From Candidatus Altarchaeota archaeon (lineage in GTDB: Archaea; Altiarchaeota; Altiarchaeia; IMC4; DAOVSA01), in the NCBI GenBank assembly GCA_030633635.1, contig DAOVSA010000052.1:1-5297 (forward strand): a stretch of DNA of 5,297 nt, read 5' to 3'. Shown piece after piece: positions 1 to 4,600 of the stretch. Each line of letters begins with the position of its first letter. The stretch's first letter is position 1. The notes beneath the pieces were generated by a model. The model saw only the letters and a program-made list of their open reading frames with translations. It made no database searches and was not told the DNA's origin. Position numbers and translations under genes: made by a program.

Positions 1-1
1 A

Positions 2-958
2 GAACTTAGAGAACGAATTTCTGAGAAGTTGAAGAATAAGAACAAAATAGACAGAGATCCGAATTCTGAGATACTTGTGACTACAGGTGTAAGTGAGGCA
101 TTGGATATAGCAATCAGGGCTATTCTAAATCCCGGAGAGGAAGTCTTAGTACCTGAGCCGGCGTACGTTTCCTACAAGCCTGGGGTTTGGTTCGCACACG
201 GCGTTCCGGTTCCGGTCCCGACCACCGAGGAAAATGAATTTAGGGTAAGATCTGAGGACATAAAGAGCAAAATAACCCAAAAAACGAAGGCCATTATAAT
301 CGCTTCACCCAATAACCCGACGGGAAGTGTCCTAGAAAAAAGGGATCTGGAAGAGATCGCCGAAATTGCAATTGAAAACGATCTTATGGTGATCTCAGAT
401 GAGATCTATGAGGAAATAATATACGATGGAAAGAAACATTATAGCATCGGATCGTTTGATGGAATGCAGGATAATGTTATCACCCTGAACGGATTCTCAA
501 AAGCCTACGCTTTTACCGGCTGGAGACTTGGCTATGCTGCGGGAAATTCGGAGGTAATTGAGGCGATGATGAAGATACATCAATACACGATGTTGTGTGC
601 GCCCTCCATAGCACAATATGCTGTGTTAAATGCATTCGACTATGGAGATCATGTCAAAGAGATGGTAAACGAATACGATCGCAGGAGGAAATTACTGGTA
701 AATGGGCTGAATAAACTCCCCAATATGTCCTGCATAATGCCCCGAGGTGCGTTCTATGCATTCCCATCGATAAAATCAACCGGGATGAGTTCTGAGAAAT
801 TTGCAGAGCATTTATTAAAAAAAGGGGGTGTTGCAGTTGTTCCCGGATCCGCATTTGGTGACTGCGGTGAAAATCACGTTAGATGCTCTTATTCTGTCTC
901 AAGAGAAGATATAAGTATGGCTCTGGAGAGAATGGAAAGATCTTTGAGCAATATTTAA
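2..958 (+). CDS. PLP-dependent class I/II aminotransferase (aspartate-aminotransferase-like), 5' truncated
   Basis: The frame is open back to base 2, and the residues there (ELRERISEKL...) match the usual aminotransferase N-terminal region. The TTG at 29 is therefore not a start and the gene begins upstream; about 65-70 residues of a usual ~380-residue protein are missing. In visible-residue numbering, NNPTG lies at 104-108 and the ISDEIY segment near 131-136 carries the Asp that contacts the pyridine nitrogen of PLP. SKAYAFTGWRLGY holds the Schiff-base lysine K167 (codon 500-502) and the phosphate-binding arginine. RGAFYAFP is near 248-255, and the substrate-carboxylate arginine R294 is in VRCSYS. 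The family transfers amino groups between amino acids and 2-oxo acids in the cytosol. The substrate, whether aspartate, alanine or aromatic, cannot be read from sequence alone. The stop codon lies 2 bp from the 3' end of the convergent tRNA-Asp gene, with no clear terminator between them. Confidence 0.93.
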   Translation, partial: ELRERISEKLKNKNKIDRDPNSEILVTTGVSEALDIAIRAILNPGEEVLVPEPAYVSYKPGVWFAHGVPVPVPTTEENEFRVRSEDIKSKITQKTKAIIIASPNNPTGSVLEKRDLEEIAEIAIENDLMVISDEIYEEIIYDGKKHYSIGSFDGMQDNVITLNGFSKAYAFTGWRLGYAAGNSEVIEAMMKIHQYTMLCAPSIAQYAVLNAFDYGDHVKEMVNEYDRRRKLLVNGLNKLPNMSCIMPRGAFYAFPSIKSTGMSSEKFAEHLLKKGGVAVVPGSAFGDCGENHVRCSYSVSREDISMALERMERSLSNI

Positions 959-960
959 TA

Positions 961-1071
961 CGCCCCGGCCGGAATTCGAATCCGGGTCGTGGGCTGTCTG
1001 CAGGGTACTCAACCTATCTAAAACTACGAGCTACGACAGGCCCACATGATAGGCCACTACACCACCGGGGC
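961..1071 (-). tRNA. tRNA-Asp(GTC), interrupted by a 38-nt intron
   Basis: On the minus strand the gene starts GCCCCGG at 1071 and closes with CCGGGGC at 968-962, a perfect 7-bp acceptor stem, with discriminator G at 961. The D-arm includes the GG of the D loop. The anticodon stem TGGGC/GCCCA encloses CTGTCG then A, with anticodon GTC at 1037-1035. The variable region has 4 nt, and the T-arm is CCGGA, TTCGAAT, TCCGG. GTC plus G73 fits archaeal Asp identity. Removing the intron (1033-996, between positions 37 and 38) leaves 73 nt. CCA is not encoded. The 53-61 pair is A-U rather than the almost universal G-C. The gene lies 32 nt after the stop of the RAM-domain gene and may be co-transcribed with it. 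Confidence 0.96.
996..1033 (-). other. tRNA-Asp intron (bulge-helix-bulge, position 37/38)
   Basis: The boundaries are set by a canonical bulge-helix-bulge. The 5' bulge is CG|T (1035-1033). The 4-bp central helix pairs CTGT (exon, 1039-1036) with GCAG (intron, 1001-998) and includes one G-U pair. The 3' bulge is AC|A (997-995). Cutting after the second base of each bulge restores a 7-nt anticodon loop, CTGTCGA. The outer helix is weak: AG/CT, and possibly CTC/GAG beyond a bulge. In archaea such introns are removed by the tRNA splicing endonuclease and the exons joined by RtcB-type ligase. Confidence 0.9.
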
Positions 1072-1103
1072 AAAATGAAAAATTTTGTGTATTCGGCGAA
1101 GGG

Positions 1104-1109
1104 TTATAA
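1104..1109 (-). promoter_or_regulatory. Weak TATA candidate for tRNA-Asp
   Basis: TTATAA overlaps the stop codon of the RAM-domain gene, with its centre about 35 nt ahead of the tRNA-Asp 5' end. A start about 25 nt downstream would give a leader of roughly 10 nt. The match is short and no clear BRE precedes it, so co-transcription with the upstream gene is equally possible. Confidence 0.25.
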
Positions 1110-1325
1110 GTCTGCAGCAACCAGTGTTGTGGTAGCTTCTACCCCCTCTATCTCCTGGATTTCATCAACAACCAGGTCACCCAGGTTCTCACCCTCGATT
1201 TTTGCGATGATGTCATAATATCCGTAAACACCATCCGCTTCCGTTACTCCTTTAATCTTCCGAATTTCAATTAAGGCATTTTTAGCCATTCCAAGCCCTG
1301 TTTCTATCAATACATATGCTTTCAT
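1104..1325 (-). CDS. Stand-alone Lrp/AsnC ligand-binding (RAM/SMAV) domain protein
   Basis: This 73-residue protein starts MKAYVLIETG and contains GVYGYYDIIAKIEGENLGDLV, the alternating beta-alpha-beta pattern of the Lrp/AsnC effector-binding domain. The whole protein is that one domain, with no N-terminal helix-turn-helix, so it should not bind DNA itself. Related stand-alone domains form oligomers that bind amino acids and may modulate full Lrp regulators or enzymes; a specific partner here is unknown. ATG 1325 is chosen because it begins the domain's first strand and has GGTGA 8 nt upstream. The gene sits between two intron-bearing tRNA genes on the same strand (35 nt after tRNA-Tyr, 32 nt before tRNA-Asp). 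No TATA box is visible in the short gap upstream, which suggests read-through from tRNA-Tyr. Confidence 0.88.
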   Translation of the reverse strand: MKAYVLIETGLGMAKNALIEIRKIKGVTEADGVYGYYDIIAKIEGENLGDLVVDEIQEIEGVEATTTLVAADL

Positions 1326-1350
1326 TTTTTTCTCACCATTTTTCTCACCT
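1323..1350 (-). promoter_or_regulatory. Duplicated ribosome binding site and start, with a 5-codon minicistron
   Basis: Two copies of GGTGAG-A(n)-ATG lie in tandem on the minus strand. The first (GGTGA from 1349) serves ATG 1339; the second (from 1337) serves ATG 1325. The first ATG is in another frame and encodes only MVRKK before a TGA at 1324-1322. That TGA overlaps the true start as ATGA. GGTGA matches the anti-Shine-Dalgarno end of archaeal 16S rRNA. The arrangement may be a chance slippage duplication or may couple translation of the RAM protein to the minicistron. Confidence 0.5.
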
Positions 1351-1396
1351 TTGAATAAGATCCCGCCTCCCCGATTTGAACGGGGGATCTTCCGGT

Positions 1397-1491
1397 TACT
1401 GCCCCCTAAACATCACATGTTATCACATGTTGTGAGGTTTTCGGTTGCTATTTTCAGGTATGCGCCCATTAGAGTTTCACTCTAAATCCAA
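1397..1491 (-). other. tRNA-Tyr intron, 95 nt (position 37/38)
   Basis: The 5' bulge AG|T, central helix CTGT (1497-1494) with GCAG (1402-1399), and 3' bulge TA|A (1398-1396) define the splice sites at the canonical place. The central helix has the same four pairs, including the G-U, as in the neighbouring tRNA-Asp. I find no good outer helix, so the motif is the relaxed form lacking h'. At 95 nt the intron is much longer than splicing needs. It contains a 7-bp hairpin (TTAGAGT/ACTCTAA with a 3-nt loop, 1469-1485) and a perfect tandem 10-nt repeat (1412-1431). I see no open reading frame in it. Confidence 0.88.
1412..1431. repeat. Tandem 2 x 10-bp perfect repeat inside the tRNA-Tyr intron
   Basis: ATCACATGTT occurs twice head to tail (1412-1421 and 1422-1431), and each copy contains the palindrome ACATGT. 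In the intron RNA this reads AACATGTGAT twice. It may reflect replication slippage that lengthened the intron. I found no known role. Confidence 0.85.
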
Positions 1492-1530
1492 CTACAGCCG
1501 GACGCGTTATCCAAACTACGCTAAGGCGGG

Positions 1531-1590
1531 TTTTAGGATCCAGATGTACCCTTTCCTAGACCCCTCTATTGGCCCTGGTTACTCCTAAAA
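1531..1590 (-). other. 60-nt inverted-repeat leader abutting tRNA-Tyr
   Basis: On the minus strand TTTTAGGA (1590-1583) is exactly complementary to TCCTAAAA (1538-1531), an 8-bp stem. Inside it CCAG (1578-1575) can pair with CTGG (1543-1540), leaving an asymmetric GTAA/A internal loop and about 31 nt of purine-rich apical sequence. The 3' arm ends at the base before tRNA position 1. If transcription starts about 25 nt after the TATA candidate at 1620-1628 (near 1598), the whole hairpin lies in the pre-tRNA 5' leader and would be released by RNase P. It could be a processing element, a small RNA or chance. Confidence 0.5.
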
Positions 1591-1619
1591 TATTCTCTCT
1601 TATTAATATTTCAAATAAA

Positions 1620-1628
1620 CATATAAAT
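1620..1628 (-). promoter_or_regulatory. TATA box candidate for the tRNA-Tyr / RAM / tRNA-Asp unit
   Basis: ATTTATATG on the minus strand resembles an archaeal TATA box. A start about 25 nt downstream falls near 1598, just ahead of the leader hairpin. An alternative AT-rich element (AATATTAATA, around 1600-1609) lies closer to the tRNA and would place the start inside the hairpin. Confidence 0.45.
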
Positions 1629-1633
1629 CAGTA

Positions 1634-1652
1634 ATTCAAGAGATAGTTGAAT
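1634..1652. promoter_or_regulatory. Dyad (possible operator) next to the tRNA-unit TATA box
   Basis: ATTCAA (1634-1639) and TTGAAT (1647-1652) form a perfect 6-bp inverted repeat with a 7-bp spacer. It starts 5 bp upstream, in the minus-strand sense, of the TATA candidate. Its size and position suit a dimeric regulator site, but the half-sites are short and AT-rich, so chance is possible. Confidence 0.3.
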
Positions 1653-1726
1653 CAATATATGGAGTTTTACCGCCCCATAATTAAAATTATAGTACACAAA
1701 CGACTCATTTAGATCTATCGAACGGT

Positions 1727-2638
1727 TTAATCAAAAAAGTCTCTGAGATAAATTTTATGTTTTCCCAATTTTCCGCCATAATTTCCGGCAGAGATCTTAA
1801 CAACACCCTCTACATCCTTAACACTGCAGATAGCTGCTTTCATCGCTTCTTTTACGGCATCAATTGAGACCCCGTTGATTACTATCTCCGGGATAGATTT
1901 CACATTTTCTGGAACTTTTGAGTCCTTTATTCTGTTCCTTAATGTCGGGCAATATAGGTGGTTGGTTGTTGGACCTATCTCCGGGTAATTGGTCTCGATT
2001 TTTGAGCCGGCTGAACATATATCAAAGGATGTTATCGCTCCATCAATCTTACCTATAGATTCCACTGCTTTATCCCCAGCTTCAAGTGCTGCTTCTTCTG
2101 TAGTACAGAAAAACCAGACATTGCCACCCATCACACCATTTTTATAACCCAAATAACGTTCTATTATAAATTCACCCATCATCAGAGGTATATTGATCAC
2201 CTCTCTACCAAAACGAGTCTCTATAGTTTCATAACCATCTCCACAGTGACCCACTTTGTCCATGATGTCGATTTTTTCCGTTGAATCCAAGGAATTAAAG
2301 ATAGAGGTTGTAGGAACTACTAAAATGCCTTGACGTATTCTCTTTCCAAGCTCGTATTCCAATCTCTTAACACCACTATTTACACCACCAGTTACCCATA
2401 TCTGCACGATTGCACCCATGCGTCGGTCGGGAGTTTCTTCTTCCCTTAACCATCTCTCTATACCTCCCTCTGATTCGGAAAAAACTGTGCAGGGTAATGC
2501 TATAGAACCATAAGCAGCTTTTTTCAGCCTTTTATCATCCCTTGCTGTGATCAACAATCGTGAGAAAAGACCATCAAATGCTTCACAATATGTATCTTCT
2601 ACCTTAATCCCGTGAATCTCAAATTCCTCGCAGACCAT
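1727..2638 (-). CDS. ftr: Formylmethanofuran:tetrahydromethanopterin formyltransferase
   Basis: Ftr transfers the formyl group between formylmethanofuran and tetrahydromethanopterin (N5). It is a cytosolic step of CO2-reducing methanogenesis, run in reverse in methane or alkane oxidation. The 303 residues compare with about 297 in the family. Conserved stretches include [20 protein letters not shown] near 8-27, REEETPDRR near 65-73, CGDGYE at 132-137, GEFIIE at 155-160, TTNHLYCPT near 224-232, EIVINGV at 251-257 and [14 protein letters not shown] near 279-292. E251 aligns with the catalytic Glu245 of the Methanopyrus kandleri enzyme (alignment by eye from memory). ATG 2638 is the only nearby in-frame start and adds about five residues to the usual N-terminus. 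Only a weak GGAAAA precedes it. It is the last gene of a three-gene set, 29 nt after the flavoprotein. The final codons contain T6 (1733-1738), which might aid termination. Confidence 0.96.
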   Translation of the reverse strand: MVCEEFEIHGIKVEDTYCEAFDGLFSRLLITARDDKRLKKAAYGSIALPCTVFSESEGGIERWLREEETPDRRMGAIVQIWVTGGVNSGVKRLEYELGKRIRQGILVVPTTSIFNSLDSTEKIDIMDKVGHCGDGYETIETRFGREVINIPLMMGEFIIERYLGYKNGVMGGNVWFFCTTEEAALEAGDKAVESIGKIDGAITSFDICSAGSKIETNYPEIGPTTNHLYCPTLRNRIKDSKVPENVKSIPEIVINGVSIDAVKEAMKAAICSVKDVEGVVKISAGNYGGKLGKHKIYLRDFFD

Positions 2639-2667
2639 TTTTCCAATATATTTTCCTAACTACCACA

Positions 2668-4053
2668 CTATTTCGATGGAGTGCCAGAAGAACCAGTTGA
2701 TCTTTTTCTATTTTTTATTCGCTTTATCATTCTATCAGCATAGTCTATACCCACCAATAAAGCATCATCGCTTGGAAATGGTGTTATCGGGGGATTGAAA
2801 CAATTCTTGATCCTCGTTAAATCGCTGATTTTGGCCCCCAATTTTATCGCGAGTGAAACCAGATCTATTCGTCCCGCAACACCTTCTTCGCCTATCATCT
2901 GTGCACCTATCAGTCTTTCAGAATCTATGTCAAAAATCAATTCAACATCTAGTCTCTTTGCTCCTGGGTAGTCATCTGATCTGGTTAATGAATTTGTCTT
3001 GCGAGCCATTACATTCATTTCTCTAGTCTTTGCATACTCCTTTGTGAATCCAGTCCTTCCTATCTCTATATCAAAAAACTCAAGTTTCATAATCGCGGAG
3101 CACAACACACCATCAAATGTTGCATCATCTCCTGCAACGTTTTTTCCAGCAATTTTACCCTGCAATACCGCAGCCGTTGCGAGTTGACTTGCCGCTGGCT
3201 CCCCATTTATCAGGGATACTGACTCGGCACAGTCACCTATCGCATAGATGTCTTTGATACTTGTCATCATGTGATCGTCGGTTTTTATCCCGAGCCGTCC
3301 CACTTCTATCCCTGCATTTTTTGCAAGTTCTGTGTTTGGTCTAACTCCAATAGAAAAGATAACCATATCCCCCGGTATCTCTCTATCGCCCACCCTAACT
3401 GCCATGACTTCTTCATCACCCAGAAGTTCACTTACCCCGACACCCGTAATAATCTCGATACCTGCATCTTTTAATTTATCCTCTATGATTCTAGATAAAT
3501 CCGAGTCAAATGTTGTGGGCAATATACGATCACACATCTCCACGATTTTTATCTCAAGACCTCCTCTAGCCCTTAATGCCGAGGCTATCTCAATACCTAT
3601 GGCTCCCGCACCTACAATAATTACAGATTTCGATGTTTTCAGCCGTTCTTTTATTTGCAGGGTATCCTCAACCGTTCTTACGGTAAACGCGCCCTTTAGA
3701 TCCCTGCCGGGTATGGGAGGTACGAAAGGATAAGCACCGGTTGCAATTATCAGAGAATCATAAGGAAATGAACTATCATTTGTCCTTACAAGCCTTTCAT
3801 TTGGATCTATTGATATGGCCTCATCCATTATGAGTTTTATATCACTTTGTTTGTACAATGAAGGGATATTCTCCAGCATCCACGTTTTGCCGGTTATCTG
3901 ACCACCGAGCACAAACGGTATTGCACACCTGCTGATGCCATTTTCTTTCGTTATAACCGTTATATCGGCATGTCTATCAGTTCTTCGTGCGGCAAATGCC
4001 GCACTGATTCCAGCATCAGACCCTCCCACAATCACTATTTTCTTATTTGCCAT
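2668..4053 (-). CDS. FAD/NAD(P)-dependent disulfide oxidoreductase (CoA-disulfide reductase / NADH oxidase-like)
   Basis: The 461-residue protein has all the parts of this flavoprotein group. The FAD-binding Rossmann motif is VIVGGSDAGISAA at 7-19, with ATGAYP at 104-109. The NAD(P) motif is VIIVGAGAIGIEIA at 144-157, followed by an acidic residue (E172) that favours NADH. The second FAD motif is DIYAIGDCAE at 268-277, and a dimerisation domain follows from about 320. C43 in SRCAIPFVLGG sits where CoA-disulfide reductases and NADH oxidases carry their single redox cysteine; there is no CxxxxC pair as in thioredoxin or lipoamide reductases. Likely substrates are CoA-disulfide, CoA-persulfide, sulfur or oxygen; sequence cannot separate these. 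Residues 443-461 form a basic, Ser/Gly-rich tail beyond the usual end. ATG 4053 has AGGA 6 nt upstream. The gene follows the DUF457-type gene by 27 nt and precedes ftr by 29 nt. Confidence 0.93.
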   Translation of the reverse strand: MANKKIVIVGGSDAGISAAFAARRTDRHADITVITKENGISRCAIPFVLGGQITGKTWMLENIPSLYKQSDIKLIMDEAISIDPNERLVRTNDSSFPYDSLIIATGAYPFVPPIPGRDLKGAFTVRTVEDTLQIKERLKTSKSVIIVGAGAIGIEIASALRARGGLEIKIVEMCDRILPTTFDSDLSRIIEDKLKDAGIEIITGVGVSELLGDEEVMAVRVGDREIPGDMVIFSIGVRPNTELAKNAGIEVGRLGIKTDDHMMTSIKDIYAIGDCAESVSLINGEPAASQLATAAVLQGKIAGKNVAGDDATFDGVLCSAIMKLEFFDIEIGRTGFTKEYAKTREMNVMARKTNSLTRSDDYPGAKRLDVELIFDIDSERLIGAQMIGEEGVAGRIDLVSLAIKLGAKISDLTRIKNCFNPPITPFPSDDALLVGIDYADRMIKRIKNRKRSTGSSGTPSK

Positions 4054-4080
4054 CTTATATCCTGCATTTATTCATATTTA

Positions 4081-4494
4081 TCATTGTTGTAAGGTTATAA
4101 ATAATACCCCAATAGAAATAATTGTCAGTGTATGATTCATGAGAGGGTTATCGTATCGTACATGAGGCGGAATCCGAACTACCTTCTTTTTCCAAGGCCA
4201 AAACATTCGTACACCTGATAGGGTCATCATATCCAGACATATATGGCTCCCGATCCCGATAAAAGCCATCATAGCCAGCAAAAAATCGAGTTCGTAGAAG
4301 AAATGGGTGATCAATAGGATACTCGCTGAGGCAACTACCGCCGTGGTTATACTGTGACTTAAACCACTTCGATGAAACCAGAAATCTATATCTGGTAAGA
4401 TGCCAAAGAATCCTGCCGAGATCAGATATATCGGATTTTTTGTGATAAAAGATGCCAATGCAATCGCAATTGCTACGTGTGTCTTCCATTTCAT
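4081..4494 (-). CDS. YdjM/DUF457-type integral membrane metal-dependent hydrolase
   Basis: The 137-residue protein matches the YdjM/DUF457 membrane family. Potential metal ligands are in the usual order: H6 in the first helix, LPDID with D35 and D37, HRSGLSHS with H41 and H47, and SHICLDMM with H84 and D88, then the family-typical MFWPW near 97-101. Hydrophobic segments at about 7-33, 51-66, 71-88 and 122-135 suggest about four membrane spans. The family is annotated as membrane-bound hydrolases by homology; the substrate is unknown. ATG 4494 (MKWK) preserves the first histidine helix; the ATG starting at 4489 is in another frame. A TATA box at 4534-4542 gives a leader of about 20 nt. It is the first gene of the run leading to the flavoprotein and ftr. 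Confidence 0.88.
   Translation of the reverse strand: MKWKTHVAIAIALASFITKNPIYLISAGFFGILPDIDFWFHRSGLSHSITTAVVASASILLITHFFYELDFLLAMMAFIGIGSHICLDMMTLSGVRMFWPWKKKVVRIPPHVRYDNPLMNHTLTIISIGVLFITLQQ
4095..4103 (-). promoter_or_regulatory. Possible internal TATA box for the flavoprotein gene
   Basis: TATTTATAA on the minus strand lies in the last codons of the DUF457-type gene. A start about 25 nt downstream (near 4074) would place the AGGA ribosome site at about +10 and the ATG about 20 nt into the message. It may allow the flavoprotein and ftr to be transcribed without the membrane protein. Confidence 0.35.
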
Positions 4495-4533
4495 GATCCA
4501 GATGAATAGTTAGATAGAATTGGTATCTTAGAG

Positions 4534-4542
4534 TATATAAAT
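4534..4542 (-). promoter_or_regulatory. TATA box of the DUF457 / flavoprotein / ftr operon
   Basis: ATTTATATA on the minus strand is a strong archaeal TATA match. Transcription would start near 4513, giving a leader of about 19 nt before ATG 4494. A tandem 22-bp repeat begins 6 bp upstream of it. Confidence 0.6.
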
Positions 4543-4548
4543 GAGTCT

Positions 4549-4592
4549 AAAGAGGTGTTGAAGAGATGTTAAAGAGCTATTGAAGAGATGTT
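4549..4592. repeat. Tandem 2 x 22-bp repeat beside the operon promoter
   Basis: Units 4549-4570 and 4571-4592 match at 20 of 22 positions, differing only at the two outer bases of GTG versus CTA. Each unit holds two related GAAGAG-like blocks about one helical turn apart. The array lies directly upstream of the TATA box at 4534-4542, where archaeal activators usually bind, and about 125 bp upstream of pgk. It may be a regulator site array or a simple slippage product. Confidence 0.6.
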
Positions 4593-4600
4593 ATTATGAT

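Larger units (their letters stand above)
1361..1530 (-). tRNA. tRNA-Tyr(GTA), interrupted by a 95-nt intron
   Basis: On the minus strand the acceptor stem is CCCGCCT (1530-1524) with AGGCGGG (1368-1362) and discriminator A at 1361. The C1-G72 pair with A73 is the hallmark of archaeal/eukaryotic tRNA-Tyr. The D-stem is GCGT/ACGC with GG in the loop. The anticodon stem TCCGG/CCGGA has anticodon GTA at 1495-1493 and G37. The variable region has 5 nt, and the T-arm is CCCCG, TTCAAAT, CGGGG. Removing the intron (1491-1397) leaves a 75-nt tRNA without encoded CCA. Its 5' end directly abuts one arm of a long inverted repeat (1531-1590). The RAM-domain gene follows 35 nt downstream on the same strand. 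Confidence 0.96.

Noticed and set aside
29..31. TTG as the start of the aminotransferase
   Set aside because: The frame continues upstream with residues typical of the family, and more than 60 N-terminal residues would otherwise be missing.
883..1218. Plus-strand open frame of 111 codons spanning the aminotransferase end, tRNA-Asp and the RAM gene
   Set aside because: It is antisense to a well-supported tRNA and protein gene, overlaps the aminotransferase C-terminus in another frame and resembles no family.
1412..1431. Start of a CRISPR array
   Set aside because: Two 10-bp copies in direct contact with no spacer are not CRISPR repeats.
1397..1491. Box C/D guide RNA inside the tRNA-Tyr intron
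   Set aside because: One CTGA and GTGAT-like segments are present, but the C-D'-C'-D order is wrong and no guide complementary to this tRNA was found.
961..1530. A provirus or integrative element using the tRNA 3' ends as attachment sites
   Set aside because: No integrase, no repeated tRNA 3' fragment and no foreign gene block is visible in the window.
1653..1726. Hidden gene or terminator downstream of ftr
   Set aside because: I saw only AT-rich sequence with a short ATAATT/AATTAT self-complementary stretch and short T runs; nothing strong enough to call.
2999..3733. Several plus-strand open frames opposite the flavoprotein gene
   Set aside because: They are antisense shadows of a full-length gene with all expected motifs, and have no ribosome sites or recognisable domains.
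4148..4489. Minus-strand 113-codon frame overlapping the DUF457-type gene
   Set aside because: Its ATG lies inside the start region of the real gene in another frame, and the translation lacks hydrophobic segments and metal motifs.
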